Shown here piece by piece: positions 1 to 10,713 of a DNA stretch of 64,000 bases. The notes beneath the pieces were generated by a model. That model did not search any database. It was not told where the DNA came from and saw only the letters and a program-made list of their open reading frames with translations. This stretch comes from Dehalococcoidia bacterium (GTDB lineage Bacteria; Chloroflexota; Dehalococcoidia; Tepidiformales; Tepidiformaceae), in the NCBI GenBank assembly GCA_020853755.1, contig JADYYG010000013.1:1-64000 (forward strand), in the 5' to 3' direction. Position 1 is the first letter of the stretch; each line of letters begins with the position of its first letter. The translations under genes and the position numbers were made by a program.

Positions 1-117
<117 letters not shown>

Positions 118-144
118 GCGATTCGGCGCACGAAGGAACGGCAC

Positions 145-453
145 ATGGCTCGTCAACAGATTCGCATCAAGCTCAAGGCGTACGACCACCGCCTCCTGGA
201 TCAGTCGGCCCGGCAGATCGTCGAGGCTGCTGAGCGCACGGGCGCGGCGGTTGCTGGCCCTGTGCCGCTTCCGACCTCGATCGACAAGTACACGGTTTTG
301 AAGGGTCCGCACATCCACAAGGATGCGCGCGAGCAGTTCGAAATCCGCACCCATAAGCGGCTCATCGACATCATGGAGCCGACTTCCAAGACGGTGGACA
401 CGCTGATGCGGCTGCAGCTGCCGAGCGGCGTGGACATCGAGATCAAGCTGTAG
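145..453 (+). CDS. rpsJ: 30S ribosomal protein S10
   Basis: 102-residue protein, the usual S10 length, with the typical N-terminus [19 protein letters not shown] and the [19 protein letters not shown] loop. S10 is a 30S head protein and also acts as NusE in transcription antitermination. The start has the SD-like run AAGGAACG about 6 nt upstream. It is the first gene of the S10 operon here and is followed by rplC after 6 nt. Confidence 0.98.
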   Translation: MARQQIRIKLKAYDHRLLDQSARQIVEAAERTGAAVAGPVPLPTSIDKYTVLKGPHIHKDAREQFEIRTHKRLIDIMEPTSKTVDTLMRLQLPSGVDIEIKL

Positions 454-459
454 GCCGCC

Positions 460-1092
460 ATGACGATTGAAGGCATTCTTGGCCGCAAGCTGGGCACCAC
501 GCAGGTGTTCGACGCAAAGGGGCGCCTCCGCGGCGTCACTGCCGTCGAAGTTGGCCCATGCTTCGTGACCGATATTCGCACCCCCGAAAAGCACGGCTAC
601 GCAGCCGTGCAAATCGGCTTTTCGGAAGACAAGCGGCTGAACAAGCCGGAAACCGGCCACCTCAAGGCGGCAGGCAACCTGAAGCTTCGCCACCTTGCCG
701 AGTTCCCCTCCGAAGGCAGCGATTACGCGCTCGGTGACCGCATCGGGACGGAACTGTTCGAGACCGGGCAGAAGGTTGACGTGACGGCCACCTCGAAGGG
801 CCGCGGCTACCAGGGTGGCGTCCGCCGCCACAACTTCCGCGGCGGCCCCAAGACGCACGGCCAGAGCGACCGCCATCGCGCTCCCGGTTCTATTGGTTCC
901 GGCACCACGCCGGGCCGGGTCTACAAGGGCACGCGCATGGCCGGCCACATGGGCGCCGAGCGTGTGACCGTGCGGAACCTGGAAGTGGTTTCGAAGAACG
1001 AAGAGCGGAACGTGATTTTCGTCGCGGGTTCGGTGCCCGGCGCCCCCGGCGGCCTCGTCCGCGTCCGCAAAGCAAAGAAGGTATCGAAATGA
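460..1092 (+). CDS. rplC: 50S ribosomal protein L3
   Basis: 210 residues. The N-terminus ([13 protein letters not shown]) and the long basic loop ([39 protein letters not shown]) are characteristic of L3, which reaches toward the peptidyl-transferase centre and nucleates 23S assembly. Its last codons overlap the rplD start (ATGA at 1089-1092), indicating translational coupling. Confidence 0.98.
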   Translation: MTIEGILGRKLGTTQVFDAKGRLRGVTAVEVGPCFVTDIRTPEKHGYAAVQIGFSEDKRLNKPETGHLKAAGNLKLRHLAEFPSEGSDYALGDRIGTELFETGQKVDVTATSKGRGYQGGVRRHNFRGGPKTHGQSDRHRAPGSIGSGTTPGRVYKGTRMAGHMGAERVTVRNLEVVSKNEERNVIFVAGSVPGAPGGLVRVRKAKKVSK

Positions 1093-1757
1093 AGCTGACT
1101 GTGTTCGATACCGCCGGCAAGGAGCTGCGGCAGATCGATGCCGCGGACGAAGTGTTCGGCCTCGAGCCGAACCGCTCGGTGCTCCACCAGGCGTATGTCG
1201 CCCAGATGGCGAACCGGCGGGCCGGCAACGCCCACACCAAGAGCCGCGGCGAAGTGCACGGCTCGTCCGTCAAGATTCGCAAGCAGAAGGGGCTCGGCCG
1301 CTCGCGCCAGGGCACGATTCGCGCTTCGCATCACGTCGGCGGTGGTGTGGCCCACGGGCCGAAGCCTCACAGCTTCGCGAAGGACCTCCCCCGCGCGATG
1401 AAGCGGCTGGCCCTGCGCTCGGCGCTCTCCAGCCACGCCGGCAACGGCTCGCTGATGGTGGTCGAAGGGCTGAACGCGCCGGACGGGAAGACCCGCACCA
1501 TCCAGAACGTGCTCGATGCCCTTGGCGTCCAGCGGCGCGCCCTGGTGGTCAGTGGCGCTCATGTCCCGGAGCTCACCCGCGCCGCCCGCAACATCGATGA
1601 GGTGAAGGCCCTGCCGGCCCAGAACCTCAACGTGGTCGACCTGATCAACGCTCACAAGCTGGTGATGTCGGAAGACGCGGTTCGCGCCTGCGAGGCGCTC
1701 TGGGGCGGCGTCAACGTCAAGGTCCAGCGCGGCCGGGCGAAGGAGGCGGCGGTCTAA
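1089..1757 (+). CDS. rplD: 50S ribosomal protein L4
   Basis: 222 residues. L4 family features include the basic loop around residues 40-90 ([27 protein letters not shown]) that lines the exit tunnel, and the C-terminal globular part ending near [20 protein letters not shown]. In some bacteria L4 autoregulates the S10 operon; no such leader lies in the window. It overlaps rplC by 4 nt and rplW by 1 nt. Confidence 0.98.
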   Translation: MKLTVFDTAGKELRQIDAADEVFGLEPNRSVLHQAYVAQMANRRAGNAHTKSRGEVHGSSVKIRKQKGLGRSRQGTIRASHHVGGGVAHGPKPHSFAKDLPRAMKRLALRSALSSHAGNGSLMVVEGLNAPDGKTRTIQNVLDALGVQRRALVVSGAHVPELTRAARNIDEVKALPAQNLNVVDLINAHKLVMSEDAVRACEALWGGVNVKVQRGRAKEAAV

Positions 1758-2053
1758 TGCCGAAGGAAATCCATCCCTACGCCATCCTCCTCCGGCCGAT
1801 CATCACCGAGAAGACGACCGTGCTCACCGGAGCCGATAAGTACGTCTTCGAAGTCGACCTCCGCGCCAACAAGAACCAGATCAAGGACGCCGTCCAGATC
1901 GCGTTCAACGTTCGCGTCCAGGAAGTGAACACGATGGTGATGAAGGGGAAGCCGAAGCGCTTCGGCCGGAAAGTCACCAACCGCCCGGACTGGAAGAAGG
2001 CCATCGTGACCCTCGTCCCCGGCGACAAGATCGAACTGTTCGAGGGGATTTAG
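1757..2053 (+). CDS. rplW: 50S ribosomal protein L23
   Basis: 98 residues, normal for L23. The motif LLRPIITEKTTVL near the N-terminus and the VQEVNTMVMKGKPKRFGR loop are diagnostic. L23 sits at the tunnel exit and docks trigger factor and SRP. Start ATG shares its A with the rplD stop (TAATG). Confidence 0.98.
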   Translation: MPKEIHPYAILLRPIITEKTTVLTGADKYVFEVDLRANKNQIKDAVQIAFNVRVQEVNTMVMKGKPKRFGRKVTNRPDWKKAIVTLVPGDKIELFEGI

Positions 2054-2056
2054 GCC

Positions 2057-2884
2057 ATGCCGATCAAGCAGTACAAGCCCACATCCCCCGGTCGTCGTAA
2101 CGCGAGTTCGCAGACGTACGGCGAAATTACGCGGAAGAAGCCGGAGAAGCGGCTCACCGAAGCCCTTGGCAGCAAGAGCGGCGGCCGCAACAACCAGGGC
2201 CGCATCACCGTCCGGTCCCGCGGCGGTGGCAGCCGGCGGCTCTACCGCATCATCGACTGGAAGCGGAACAAGCACGGCGTGCCGGGCAAGGTCGTCTCGA
2301 TCGAGTACGACCCGAACCGCACGGCCCGCATCGCCCTCATCCAGTACGTGGACGGCGAGAAGCGGTACATCCTCGCTCCCAACGGCCTGGCGGTCGGCGC
2401 GGTCATCAGCAGCGGCCCAAACGCCGATGTGCGCGTTGGTAATTCGCTGCCGCTGGCTTCGATGCCGACCGGTACGCAGGTCCACAACATCGAACTCACC
2501 CCCGGCCGCGGCGGCCAGATGGTCCGCAGCGCCGGCGTCAGCGCACAGCTGATGGCGAAGGAAGGCGACTACGCGCTCCTTCGCCTTCCGAGCGGCGAGA
2601 TGCGGCGTGTGCGCATCGAGTGCTGCGCCACCATCGGCCAGGTGAGCAACGTCGAACACTCGCTGGTGAAGCTCGGCAAGGCCGGGCGGACCCGGCATCG
2701 CGGCCGCCGGCCTGAAGTGCGCGGCGCTGTGATGAACCCGCGCGACCATCCTCACGGCGGTGGCGAAGGCCGCGCCCCGGTTGGTATGCCGGGACCGAAG
2801 ACGCCCTGGGGCAAGCCGACGCTCGGCTATCGCACCCGCAACAACAAGCGCACGGACAGGCTCATTGTCCGCCGCCGGACCTAG
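2057..2884 (+). CDS. rplB: 50S ribosomal protein L2
   Basis: 275 residues, full family length. The invariant [12 protein letters not shown] motif near residue 230, containing the His tied to peptidyl-transferase function, is intact and is followed by the basic tail ([19 protein letters not shown]). It starts 3 nt after the rplW stop within the S10 operon. Confidence 0.98.
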   Translation: MPIKQYKPTSPGRRNASSQTYGEITRKKPEKRLTEALGSKSGGRNNQGRITVRSRGGGSRRLYRIIDWKRNKHGVPGKVVSIEYDPNRTARIALIQYVDGEKRYILAPNGLAVGAVISSGPNADVRVGNSLPLASMPTGTQVHNIELTPGRGGQMVRSAGVSAQLMAKEGDYALLRLPSGEMRRVRIECCATIGQVSNVEHSLVKLGKAGRTRHRGRRPEVRGAVMNPRDHPHGGGEGRAPVGMPGPKTPWGKPTLGYRTRNNKRTDRLIVRRRT

Positions 2885-2893
2885 GAGTAGGAC

Positions 2894-3181
2894 ATGTCAC
2901 GCTCGATTAAGAAGGGCCCATACATCCATCCTTCGCTCGAAAAGAAGGTCATGGCGATGCGGAACGCGAGTAACCGCACGGTCATCAAGACCTGGTCGCG
3001 CGCTTCGACCATCCTTCCCGAGATGATCGGCCTCACCATCGCCGTGCACGACGGCCGGCGCCATGTGCCGGTGTTCTGCACCGAGAACATGGTCGGCCAC
3101 AAGCTTGGCGAATTCGCCCTCACCCGCACCTTCCGCGGGCACGTGGCGAAGAGCGACAAGCAGAGCAAGGTGAGGCGCTAA
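2894..3181 (+). CDS. rpsS: 30S ribosomal protein S19
   Basis: 95 residues. The N-terminus [18 protein letters not shown] and the C-terminal segment [13 protein letters not shown] are S19 hallmarks. S19 forms a heterodimer with S13 in the 30S head. A good SD (TAGGAGTAGG) lies 5 nt before the ATG. Confidence 0.98.
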   Translation: MSRSIKKGPYIHPSLEKKVMAMRNASNRTVIKTWSRASTILPEMIGLTIAVHDGRRHVPVFCTENMVGHKLGEFALTRTFRGHVAKSDKQSKVRR

Positions 3182-3183
3182 CC

Positions 3184-3522
3184 GTGGAAGTTCGTGCCAG
3201 TTGCCAGAACATGGGCGCTTCGCCTCGCAAGGTGCGCCTCATCCTCGACCGCCTGCCCGGTCTCTCCGTCGACCAGGCGCTCGCGCTGCTGCGCTACGTG
3301 CAGTCGCCCCACGCCCGCACGGTCTCCAAGGTCGTCCTCTCCGCCGCTTCGAACGCGGAGAACAACTTCGACCTCGATGTGGACACCATGGTCGTGAAGC
3401 GCGCCTACGCCGATGACGGCCCGACGCAGAAGCGCTTCCGCCCGCGTTCGCGCGGCCGGGTGAGCCCGATCCTGAAGCGCTCGAGCCACATCACAATCAT
3501 CCTCGACGAGCGGGAGGCCTAA
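3184..3522 (+). CDS. rplV: 50S ribosomal protein L22
   Basis: 112 residues starting at GTG 3184, two bases after the rpsS stop. The pattern ASPRKVRLILDRLPGLSVDQAL and the C-terminal hairpin KRFRPRSRGRVSPILKRSSH are typical of L22, whose beta-hairpin lines the exit tunnel. GTG is the only in-frame start that gives the conserved N-terminus. Confidence 0.97.
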   Translation: MEVRASCQNMGASPRKVRLILDRLPGLSVDQALALLRYVQSPHARTVSKVVLSAASNAENNFDLDVDTMVVKRAYADDGPTQKRFRPRSRGRVSPILKRSSHITIILDEREA

Positions 3523-4293
3523 ATGGGACAGAAAGTACATCCGCACGGCTTCCGCCTCGGCTACATCTACGAATGGGAGTCGAAGTGGTTCGCCGAGCGC
3601 GACTACACGGCGCGCCTCCACCAGGACCTCGACCTCCGGGCGTTCGTCCTGGGCGAACTGCCGGACGCTTCGATCAGCCGCGTGGAGATCGACCGGAACG
3701 CGAACCTGGTGACCGTCACCATTCACACCGCCAAGCCGGGCATCGTCATCGGCCGCGGCGGCGCCAAGGTGGAGGAGCTCCGCAACTCGCTCGAACGGTT
3801 CACCGGCGGGCGCGTTCGCGTGAACATCCAGGAGATCCGGACGCCCGAACTCGATGCCTACCTGGTCGCCCGCTCCGTCGCCGACCAGCTGGAGCGCCGC
3901 GTCGCCTTCCGCCGCGCGATCAAGCAGTCGGTGCAGCGCACCATGCAGCGTGGCGCGCAGGGGTGCCGGGTGGCCATCGCCGGCCGGCTTGGCGGTTCGG
4001 AAATGTCCCGCCGCGAAGATGAGACGCAGGGCCGCGTGCCGCGCCACACCCTCCGCGCCGACATCGACTACGGACTCGCTGAAGCGCACACCACCTTCGG
4101 CCGCATTGGCGTGAAGGTCTGGATCTACAAGGGAGAAATCATCCCCGAGCGCGGCCTCGCGCCGGTGGAAGTGGAAATCCCCGAGCCGGTGGCTGCTGCG
4201 CCCGCACCGCGCGCAGAGAGCGAGGGGCCGGCCCACACCGCTATTTCCATGGAGCAGCAGGCCGCGGCCCGCAGCGACGGAGGGAGTAACTAA
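3523..4293 (+). CDS. rpsC: 30S ribosomal protein S3 with C-terminal extension
   Basis: 256 residues, about 35-45 longer than a typical S3. It begins [15 protein letters not shown], contains the type II KH domain with the GxxG loop ([13 protein letters not shown], residues ~73-86), and the C-terminal S3 domain ending near [11 protein letters not shown]. After that comes a Pro/Ala/Glu-rich tail (residues ~222-256) with no family counterpart. S3 lines the mRNA entry channel. It abuts rplV and rplP exactly. Confidence 0.97.
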   Translation: MGQKVHPHGFRLGYIYEWESKWFAERDYTARLHQDLDLRAFVLGELPDASISRVEIDRNANLVTVTIHTAKPGIVIGRGGAKVEELRNSLERFTGGRVRVNIQEIRTPELDAYLVARSVADQLERRVAFRRAIKQSVQRTMQRGAQGCRVAIAGRLGGSEMSRREDETQGRVPRHTLRADIDYGLAEAHTTFGRIGVKVWIYKGEIIPERGLAPVEVEIPEPVAAAPAPRAESEGPAHTAISMEQQAAARSDGGSN

Positions 4294-4713
4294 ATGCTTC
4301 AGCCGCGACGTGTTAAGCACCGCAAGCAGCACCGGGGTCGCCGCGCAGGTGCCGCTGGCGCAGGCAACTACATCGCTTTCGGCGAGTTCGGCCTGCAGGC
4401 CCAGGGCGCTGCCTGGATCGACTCCCGCCACATCGAAAGCGCCCGCCGCGCCATGACCCACGAAATGAAGCGCGGTGGCAAGGTCTGGATCCGCATCTTC
4501 CCGGACAAGCCGGTGACGGCGAAGCCCGCCGAAACCCGCATGGGCTCCGGCAAGGGCGCACCGGACCGCTGGGTGGCCGTGGTCAAGCCGGACCGCATCA
4601 TGTTCGAAATCGCCGGCGTGCCGGAAGAGGTGGCGCGCGAGGCGCTCCGCCTGGCCGCGCACAAGCTGCCGGTGCCCACCAAGATCGTTCAGCGCGAGGA
4701 GGCCGTCATCTAA
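4294..4713 (+). CDS. rplP: 50S ribosomal protein L16
   Basis: 139 residues, normal for L16. The N-terminus [15 protein letters not shown] and the [19 protein letters not shown] stretch identify it. L16 contacts the A-site tRNA and the peptidyl-transferase centre. Its stop codon shares a base with the rpmC start (TAATGG). Confidence 0.98.
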   Translation: MLQPRRVKHRKQHRGRRAGAAGAGNYIAFGEFGLQAQGAAWIDSRHIESARRAMTHEMKRGGKVWIRIFPDKPVTAKPAETRMGSGKGAPDRWVAVVKPDRIMFEIAGVPEEVAREALRLAAHKLPVPTKIVQREEAVI

Positions 4714-4931
4714 TGGCACGCCAGACTGCGGAGTCGCTCCGCAAATTGGATCCCTCGAAGCTGGACCACGAAATCAACGAGGCGTACCGGGCGCTCTTCA
4801 CGCTCCGGTTCCAGCACGCCAGCCGCCAGCTCACGAACCATCGTGAGTTGCGCAATGCCCGGCAGAAGATCGCCCGGCTGCGCACCATCAAGCGCGAGCG
4901 CCAGCTCGAAGCCATCCTGGGTGAGGAGTAG
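4713..4931 (+). CDS. rpmC: 50S ribosomal protein L29
   Basis: 72-residue two-helix protein. The core pattern [20 protein letters not shown] and [14 protein letters not shown] is that of L29, located near the tunnel exit beside L23. The start overlaps the rplP stop by one base. Confidence 0.97.
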   Translation: MARQTAESLRKLDPSKLDHEINEAYRALFTLRFQHASRQLTNHRELRNARQKIARLRTIKRERQLEAILGEE

Positions 4932-4933
4932 TC

Positions 4934-5263
4934 ATGGGTACCCAACGAGTCATCCAGGGGACGGTGGTTTCGGACAAGATGCAGAAGACCGTCGTCGTCT
5001 CGGTCGAGCGCAAGAAGAAGCACCGCCTCTACCACAAGGTTGTGACGGTGACTGACCGCTACAAGGCGCACGACGAGAACGACAACTGCAAGCTCGGCGA
5101 CGTCGTTCGCATCCAGGAATGCCGCCCGATGTCGCGCGAGAAGCGCTGGCGCGTCATCGAAATCCTCACCCGCGGCGACGTCGCGGATGTGGCGCCCGAA
5201 ACCATCGGCCGCGACCTGGAGAAGGAAACGCAGGTAGCTCCGAAGGCGGAGGTGCAGGCGTGA
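4934..5263 (+). CDS. rpsQ: 30S ribosomal protein S17 with short C-terminal tail
   Basis: 109 residues. The OB-fold core [20 protein letters not shown] and [20 protein letters not shown] matches S17, usually 80-90 residues. About 20 extra residues ([19 protein letters not shown]) form a charged tail. Its stop TGA at 5261-5263 overlaps the GTG start of rplN, so the two are translationally coupled. Confidence 0.96.
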   Translation: MGTQRVIQGTVVSDKMQKTVVVSVERKKKHRLYHKVVTVTDRYKAHDENDNCKLGDVVRIQECRPMSREKRWRVIEILTRGDVADVAPETIGRDLEKETQVAPKAEVQA

Positions 5264-5631
5264 TCCAACAGGAAACCCGGCTGAAGGTGGCCGACAACTC
5301 CGGCGCGCGGTCGCTGCTTTGCATCCGCGTCCTCGGGGGCAGCCGCCGCCGCTACGCACGCCCGGGCGACATCATCGTCGCCAGCGTGAAGGTGGCCCAG
5401 CCGAACTCGAACGTGAAGAAGGGTGACGTGGTCAAGGCCGTCGTCGTCCGCGTGACCAAGGAGTACGGGCGCCCGGACGGGTCGTACATCCGGTTCGATG
5501 AGAACGCAGCTGTGCTCCTCGCCAACGACGGCGAGAACCCGCGCGGCACGCGCATCTTCGGGCCGGTTGCCCGCGAACTGCGCGACCGCAACTTCATGAA
5601 GATCGTTTCGCTCGCGCCGGAGGTGCTGTAG
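5260..5631 (+). CDS. rplN: 50S ribosomal protein L14
   Basis: 123 residues from GTG 5260. This start gives the canonical [18 protein letters not shown]-terminus. A longer upstream frame exists but runs through the S17 gene and is not conserved sequence. The [17 protein letters not shown] and [13 protein letters not shown] segments are diagnostic. L14 forms part of inter-subunit bridge B8. It overlaps rpsQ by 4 nt and rplX by 1 nt. Confidence 0.97.
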   Translation: MIQQETRLKVADNSGARSLLCIRVLGGSRRRYARPGDIIVASVKVAQPNSNVKKGDVVKAVVVRVTKEYGRPDGSYIRFDENAAVLLANDGENPRGTRIFGPVARELRDRNFMKIVSLAPEVL

Positions 5632-5948
5632 TGCCCGCGAGGATTAAGCGTGGCGACAAGGTAGTCGTGCTGGCCGGCAAGGACCGGGGCAAGCGCGGCG
5701 CCGTGCGCGCCATCGATAACAAGAACAACCGCGTGCTGGTGGAAGGCGTGAACATCATCAAGCGCCACCAGCGCGCCCGCCAGCAGGGCCAGGCCTCGCA
5801 AATCATCGAACGCGAAGCGCCGATCCACATGAGCAACGTCATGTTGATCGACCCCAACAACGACCAGCCCACCCGCGTCGGTTTCCGCCGCCGCGAAGAC
5901 GGCAGCATGGTCCGCGTGGGCAAGCGCAGCGGGGAGGACATCGAGTAA
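5631..5948 (+). CDS. rplX: 50S ribosomal protein L24
   Basis: 105 residues from a GTG start. The KOW motif ([20 protein letters not shown], residues ~5-24) and the loop [13 protein letters not shown] followed by [17 protein letters not shown] identify L24, an assembly initiator protein at the tunnel exit. The start codon uses the last base of the rplN stop. Confidence 0.97.
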   Translation: MPARIKRGDKVVVLAGKDRGKRGAVRAIDNKNNRVLVEGVNIIKRHQRARQQGQASQIIEREAPIHMSNVMLIDPNNDQPTRVGFRRREDGSMVRVGKRSGEDIE

Positions 5949-6493
5949 TGCCGCCTCGATTGAAGGAGCGCTACCAGAAGGAAGTCAGCGGCGCCCTGAA
6001 GGAGCAGTACCAGTACGGGAACGTGATGCAGATTCCGCGCATCACGAAGATCAACGTCAACATCGGCCTCGGCGAAGCCCTGACCGATGGCAACGCACTG
6101 GACAAAGCGGCCGACGAAATGACCGCGATCACAGGCCAGAAGCCAGTGATCACGCGGGCCAAGCGTTCGATCGCGAACTTCCGCCTGCGTGAAGGCAACG
6201 CCATCGGCGTCGCCACCACCCTCCGCGGTGACCGCATGTGGGAGTTCCTGGACCGCCTCGTGAGCGCGGCCCTGCCCCGTATTCGCGACTTCCAGGGCCT
6301 CAACCCCAACGCCTTCGACGGCCGCGGGAACTACAGCCTCGGCCTGCGCGAGCAGCTCATCTTCCCGGAGATTGAGTACGACCGCGTGGACAAGGTGCGT
6401 GGCCTCCAGGTCACCATCGTGACGACCGCCAAGACCGACGAAGAGGGCCGGAAGCTCCTGGAGCTGATGGGCCTGCCGTTCAGAAAGAACTGA
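5948..6493 (+). CDS. rplE: 50S ribosomal protein L5
   Basis: 181 residues, standard for L5. Signatures are [18 protein letters not shown], the [13 protein letters not shown] segment and the [19 protein letters not shown] block. L5 binds 5S rRNA and the P-site tRNA. It overlaps rplX by one base. Confidence 0.98.
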   Translation: MPPRLKERYQKEVSGALKEQYQYGNVMQIPRITKINVNIGLGEALTDGNALDKAADEMTAITGQKPVITRAKRSIANFRLREGNAIGVATTLRGDRMWEFLDRLVSAALPRIRDFQGLNPNAFDGRGNYSLGLREQLIFPEIEYDRVDKVRGLQVTIVTTAKTDEEGRKLLELMGLPFRKN

Positions 6494-6506
6494 GGAGGCT
6501 CGCCCC

Positions 6507-6812
6507 ATGGCATCGAAGGGTATTGTCCTGCGTGACCAGCGCCGCCGCGAACTGAATGCCAAGTACGCCGCCCGCCGTCACGAACTGAAGGAGCAACTGC
6601 GCCATTCCTGGGATAACCCCCAGGAAGTGATGCGCATCCAGGGAGAGCTGATGAAGCTCCCGCTCAACTCCAGCCCCACGCGGATCCACAACCGCGACTA
6701 CATCACCGGGCGGCCGAAGGCGTATATCCGCAAGTTCGGTCTCTCCCGCATCACCTTCCGCGAGCTCGCCCACAAGGGCATGCTCCCCGGAGTTACGAAG
6801 TCCAGCTGGTAA
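6507..6812 (+). CDS. rpsN: 30S ribosomal protein S14, long zinc-free form
   Basis: 101 residues. The C-terminal half ([20 protein letters not shown] then [20 protein letters not shown]) is S14. The length and the absence of any CxxC pair show the long C-minus, zinc-independent paralogue, unlike S4 and L36 in this window, which keep zinc ligands. SD AGGAGG lies ~12 nt before the ATG. Confidence 0.97.
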   Translation: MASKGIVLRDQRRRELNAKYAARRHELKEQLRHSWDNPQEVMRIQGELMKLPLNSSPTRIHNRDYITGRPKAYIRKFGLSRITFRELAHKGMLPGVTKSSW

Positions 6813-6844
6813 GTGCGCAAGCAAACTGCTAGAGGGGAAGTGCT

Positions 6845-7249
6845 ATGAGTGTCAGTGACCCAATCGCCGATATGTTGACGCGAATCCGGAACGCCGCTGC
6901 GGCGCGCCACGATTCGGTCCTCATGCCGGCCTCCAAGATCAAAGTCGCCATCGCCGGCGTGCTCAAGGAAGAAGGCTTTATCAAGGACTTCTCCGTGGCC
7001 GCCGAAGAGGGCAAGGTCCAGCCCAACCTGAAGGTTGACCTGAGTTACGGCGGCCGCAAGACCCCCGTGCTCAACGGCCTCCAGCGCGTGAGCAAGCCTG
7101 GCCTCCGGGTGTACGTCCAGCGCCGCGAAATCCCGCGCGTGTACGGCGGCCTCGGTATCGCAATTCTTTCGACGCCCAAGGGCGTCATGTCGGGGCAGGA
7201 AGCCCGCCGCAACGAAGTTGGCGGCGAGCTCATCTGCTACGTCTGGTAG
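6845..7249 (+). CDS. rpsH: 30S ribosomal protein S8
   Basis: 134 residues. N-terminus [20 protein letters not shown] and C-terminus [16 protein letters not shown] are S8 family signatures. S8 binds 16S helix 21 and in some bacteria represses the spc operon. A 32-nt gap separates it from rpsN, with SD AGAGGGG before the ATG. Confidence 0.98.
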   Translation: MSVSDPIADMLTRIRNAAAARHDSVLMPASKIKVAIAGVLKEEGFIKDFSVAAEEGKVQPNLKVDLSYGGRKTPVLNGLQRVSKPGLRVYVQRREIPRVYGGLGIAILSTPKGVMSGQEARRNEVGGELICYVW

Positions 7250-7259
7250 GAGGACCGAG

Positions 7260-7805
7260 ATGTCGCGCATTGGCCGTCAACCCGTAACCGTCCCTGCCAG
7301 CGTCACCTTCACCATCGGCGATGGCAACGTCGTCTCCGTGAAGGGCCCGAAAGGCGAACTCACCCGCCAGTTCCCGGCGACTATCACGCTCTCGCGCGAT
7401 GAAGGCGTCGTTAACGTCACGCGCCCGAACGACGAAGGCAAGCAGCGCTCGCTCCATGGCCTCTCCCGCACGCTCCTCAACAACATGGTGGTGGGCGTGA
7501 CCGAAGGCTTCACCAAGGTGCTCGAAGTGCAGGGTGTCGGTTATCGCGCCCAGATGCAGGGTTCGAACCTCCAGCTCGCGCTCGGCTTCTCTCACCCCGT
7601 CGTTGTGGCGCCGCCGCCCGGCATCTCCTTCGTGGTCGAAGGGCCGCGCGTGAGCATCCAGGGTATCGACAAGGAAGCCGTCGGCCAGGTTGCCGCGAAC
7701 ATTCGCAAGCTGCGTCCCCCGGAGCCCTACAAGGGCAAGGGCATCCGCTATGCGGGTGAGCGCGTGCGCCGCAAGGCCGGCAAGGCCGGGAAGGTAGGCA
7801 AGTAA
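7260..7805 (+). CDS. rplF: 50S ribosomal protein L6
   Basis: 181 residues from ATG 7260, which sits 5 nt after the SD TAGGAGG and gives the classic [10 protein letters not shown]-terminus. An in-frame earlier start inside rpsH is rejected because the extra 14 residues are antiparallel to the coupling pattern. Two tandem L6 domains end in the conserved [19 protein letters not shown]6 sits near the GTPase-associated centre. Confidence 0.98.
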   Translation: MSRIGRQPVTVPASVTFTIGDGNVVSVKGPKGELTRQFPATITLSRDEGVVNVTRPNDEGKQRSLHGLSRTLLNNMVVGVTEGFTKVLEVQGVGYRAQMQGSNLQLALGFSHPVVVAPPPGISFVVEGPRVSIQGIDKEAVGQVAANIRKLRPPEPYKGKGIRYAGERVRRKAGKAGKVGK

Positions 7806-8170
7806 TGGCGAAGGCAACATCCGTCCTGGCCCGTTCCCGCCGCCATGCGCGCGTGCGGAAGTCCATTTCCGGTACGCAGGCGCGTCCCCGGCTGAACGTC
7901 TTCCGCAGCTCGCAGCACATCTACGCCCAGGTCATCGACGACATCGCCGGCCACACCCTCGCGGCCGCCAGCGACGGCGATAAGGCCCTCGAAGCCGACC
8001 TCAAGGGCAAGAACAAGAGCGAACGCGCCGCCATCGTCGGCAGGGCGATTGCCGAACGCGCAAAGGCCAACGGGGTCGAACTCGTTGTCTTTGACCGCGG
8101 CGGCTACAAGTACCACGGCCGTGTGCAGGCGCTCGCCGATGCCGCGCGCGAAGCTGGATTGGGGTTCTAA
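7805..8170 (+). CDS. rplR: 50S ribosomal protein L18
   Basis: 121 residues. A basic N-terminus is followed by [20 protein letters not shown] and ends in [20 protein letters not shown], the L18 signature. It binds 5S rRNA with L5. Its start shares a base with the rplF stop (TAATGG). Confidence 0.98.
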   Translation: MAKATSVLARSRRHARVRKSISGTQARPRLNVFRSSQHIYAQVIDDIAGHTLAAASDGDKALEADLKGKNKSERAAIVGRAIAERAKANGVELVVFDRGGYKYHGRVQALADAAREAGLGF

Positions 8171-8713
8171 ATGCCAGTCAACCGAGAACGAGACCAACGC
8201 GACCGTCGCGACCGCGACAACCGCCGGGACGAGGGCGGCGATGAGCTGACCGAAAAGGTCATCTACATCAACCGCGTCGCCAAGGTGGTCAAGGGCGGCC
8301 GCCGCTTCAGCTTCAGCGCGCTCGTCGTCGTCGGTGACGGTCAGGGCAGCGTTGGCGTTGGCCTGGGCAAGGCGAACGAAGTGCCGGAAGCCATCCGCAA
8401 GGGTTCGACGCAGGCCCGCCGGGGCATGATCAAGATCCCGATGAAGGGGGGCACCATCTCCCACCCCGTCTGGAACCGCTTCTCTGCTGCCCGGGTCATG
8501 ATGAAGCCGGCCAGCCACGGTACCGGCGTCATCGCCGGGGGCGCCGTTCGGGCCATCATGGAGGCCGCCGGCGTGACCGACGTGCTGGCCAAGACGTTCG
8601 GCAGCCGCAACCCGGTGAACGTCTCTCGCGCCACTATCGAGGGCCTCACCACCCTCCAGGACCCGGAGGGCGCGCGGGAACGGCGTCTCGCCATCGCCCG
8701 GGGTGAGTCGTGA
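8171..8713 (+). CDS. rpsE: 30S ribosomal protein S5
   Basis: 180 residues. An Arg/Asp-rich N-terminal stretch (residues ~1-25) precedes the dsRNA-binding domain ([19 protein letters not shown]) and the C-terminal domain ([34 protein letters not shown]). S5 contributes to decoding fidelity and mRNA unwinding. It starts at the base after the rplR stop. Confidence 0.98.
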   Translation: MPVNRERDQRDRRDRDNRRDEGGDELTEKVIYINRVAKVVKGGRRFSFSALVVVGDGQGSVGVGLGKANEVPEAIRKGSTQARRGMIKIPMKGGTISHPVWNRFSAARVMMKPASHGTGVIAGGAVRAIMEAAGVTDVLAKTFGSRNPVNVSRATIEGLTTLQDPEGARERRLAIARGES

Positions 8714-8901
8714 TGGCGACCTTCCAGGTGACCTGGCGCAAGAGCGCCATCGGCTATAAGCAGGACCAGAAAGACACCATTAAGAAGCTCGGCCTTCGCC
8801 GGCTCAACCAGTCGGTGACGCTTGAGGACACCCCGGCCCACCGCGGCATGGTCCACAAGGTCTCCCACCTCGTGGACGTCACAGAAGGGGATGCGAAATG
8901 A
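8713..8901 (+). CDS. rpmD: 50S ribosomal protein L30
   Basis: 62 residues, normal length. The core [20 protein letters not shown] and [20 protein letters not shown] is L30. ATG 8713 overlaps the rpsE stop (TGATG). A GTG one codon earlier is possible but less likely. Confidence 0.96.
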   Translation: MATFQVTWRKSAIGYKQDQKDTIKKLGLRRLNQSVTLEDTPAHRGMVHKVSHLVDVTEGDAK

Positions 8902-9377
8902 GTATCGGCGCCCAGGACCTTCGCCCTTCACGCGGAGCGACCCATTCGAAGAAGCGGGTTGGCCGCGGCAATGGCTCCGGCACCGGCACGTACGCCGGGA
9001 AGGGCCTGAAGGGGCAGAAGTCCCGCTCAGGCAAGAACCTCCCGTATGACGCGTTCGAAGGCGGCCAGTTCCCGTCCTCGCGGAAGTTCCATGTCCTCCG
9101 CGGCTTCAATAACAAGTGGCGCGTCGAGTTCCAGCCGGTCAACCTGGCGGCGCTCGAACGCTTCGAAGACGGCAGCGCCGTCAGCCCTGAAAGCCTCCGC
9201 GCGGCCGGTGTGCTGCGCAACCTCAACAGCCCGGTGAAGATCCTCGGCAACGGGACCCTCACCCGGAAGCTGACCGTGAGCGCCCACCGCTTCAGCGAGT
9301 CGGCCCGTACCAAGATCGAGGCAGCCGGCGGCGTCTGCACCGTCATCGCCGCCACGGAAGAGACGAAGGAAGACTAA
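8898..9377 (+). CDS. rplO: 50S ribosomal protein L15
   Basis: 159 residues. The Gly/Arg-rich N-terminus ([31 protein letters not shown]) and the C-terminal segment [20 protein letters not shown] are L15 markers. It overlaps rpmD by 4 nt (ATGA) and abuts secY. Confidence 0.97.
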   Translation: MSIGAQDLRPSRGATHSKKRVGRGNGSGTGTYAGKGLKGQKSRSGKNLPYDAFEGGQFPSSRKFHVLRGFNNKWRVEFQPVNLAALERFEDGSAVSPESLRAAGVLRNLNSPVKILGNGTLTRKLTVSAHRFSESARTKIEAAGGVCTVIAATEETKED

Positions 9378-10712
9378 ATGACCGCACAGCCCGCCCAGCG
9401 GCCCCGCCTCTTGCAGGCCATGGTCGACGCCTTCCGCCAGGAAGACGTGCGGAAGAAGCTCGTGTTCACGCTCACCATGCTGGTCATCTTCCGGTTCGTG
9501 GCCCATGTCCCGATCCCGAATGTCGATCGCAACGCGTTGAAGCAAGCTTTCGAAGGCAACGCCCTGCTCGACTTCCTGAGCATCTTCTCCGGTGGCGCGC
9601 TTCAGAACTTGAGCGTCGCTGCACTCGGTGTGTACCCCTATATCACGGCGTCGATCGTCATCCAGATCCTGACGCCGCTGATCCCGTCCTGGCGGGCGCT
9701 CTCCGAAGAGGGCGAACAGGGCCGCCGGCGGCTGCAGGTCATCACGCACTGGATCTCCGTGCCCATGGCGTTCGTCCAAGGCTATGGCCAGATCGTCTTC
9801 ATCAACAGCCAGAGTGGCGGCGCTGTCGTCCAGAACTTCGGCATCCTCGATCACCCGATGGGCACGCTGGCGACGCTGCTGACGTTGACCGCCGGCACGA
9901 TGTTCCTCGTCTGGCTTGGCGAACTTATCACCGAGAACGGCATCGGCAACGGTGTTTCCGTCATCATCTTCGGCGGTATCGTTGCCCGCCTGCCCAGCCT
10001 TGTGCCGAACGTCACGACCCAATCGATCCTCGCGACCGCCGGGTTCGTCGGCTTCGCCATTGGGCTCATCTACCTCGTGGTTTACTTCCAGGAGGCGACC
10101 CGGAAGGTGCCGGTGCAATACGCCCGGTCGGCCTTCCGAGGCGGGCGCATGTACCGCCAGCAGGGGCAGAGCCATGTCCCCTTACGGGTGAACATGGCAG
10201 GGATGATCCCGCTCATCTTCGCCTACTCGATCATGATCCTCCCGCCGATCGTGGCCTCGTACTTCACGAGCACAGGCGGCTGGGTTGGCTCCGTCGCCAG
10301 CTTCTTCGTGAACCAGTTCCAGAGCGGCCGCGGCAGCGGCGGCACTGGATGGTACTGGCTCATCCTCTTCATCATGGTTGTGGCCTTCACCTTCTTCTAC
10401 ACGATGGTGCAGTACCAGCAGCAGCAGATCGCGAAGAACCTCCAACGCCAGGGCGCCTTCATCCCCGGCATCCGTCCCGGCGCGCCGACAGAGGCCTACC
10501 TGGTCCGCGTCGTCACCCGGATCACGTGGGCGGGCGCGTTCTTCCTTGGCTTCGTCGCCATCCTGCCGTTCTTCGTCGGCCTCCTGACTGATGTCCGCGC
10601 CCTGACGATTTCGGCCACAGGCTTCCTCATCGTCGTCGCTGTCGTCCTCGACACCATGAAGCAGCTCGAAGCGCAGCTGTTGATGCGCAACTATGAAGGG
10701 TTTATTCGCTGA
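9378..10712 (+). CDS. secY: Protein translocase subunit SecY
   Basis: 444 residues with about ten hydrophobic segments. Family motifs include RFVAHVPIPNVDRNALKQAF near TM1 and the plug, ALGVYPYITASIVIQILTP, and the cytoplasmic loop PTEAYLVRVVTRITWAGAFF. SecY is the channel of the Sec translocon in the inner membrane. It follows rplO without a gap, the conserved spc-operon position, and its 3' end overlaps or abuts adk. Confidence 0.98.
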   Translation: MTAQPAQRPRLLQAMVDAFRQEDVRKKLVFTLTMLVIFRFVAHVPIPNVDRNALKQAFEGNALLDFLSIFSGGALQNLSVAALGVYPYITASIVIQILTPLIPSWRALSEEGEQGRRRLQVITHWISVPMAFVQGYGQIVFINSQSGGAVVQNFGILDHPMGTLATLLTLTAGTMFLVWLGELITENGIGNGVSVIIFGGIVARLPSLVPNVTTQSILATAGFVGFAIGLIYLVVYFQEATRKVPVQYARSAFRGGRMYRQQGQSHVPLRVNMAGMIPLIFAYSIMILPPIVASYFTSTGGWVGSVASFFVNQFQSGRGSGGTGWYWLILFIMVVAFTFFYTMVQYQQQQIAKNLQRQGAFIPGIRPGAPTEAYLVRVVTRITWAGAFFLGFVAILPFFVGLLTDVRALTISATGFLIVVAVVLDTMKQLEAQLLMRNYEGFIR

Positions 10713-10713
10713 C

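Noticed and set aside
3178-4719. Minus-strand frame of 513 codons opposite rplV-rpsC-rplP
   Set aside because: Antisense to ribosomal protein genes; arises from codon bias in a high-GC genome.
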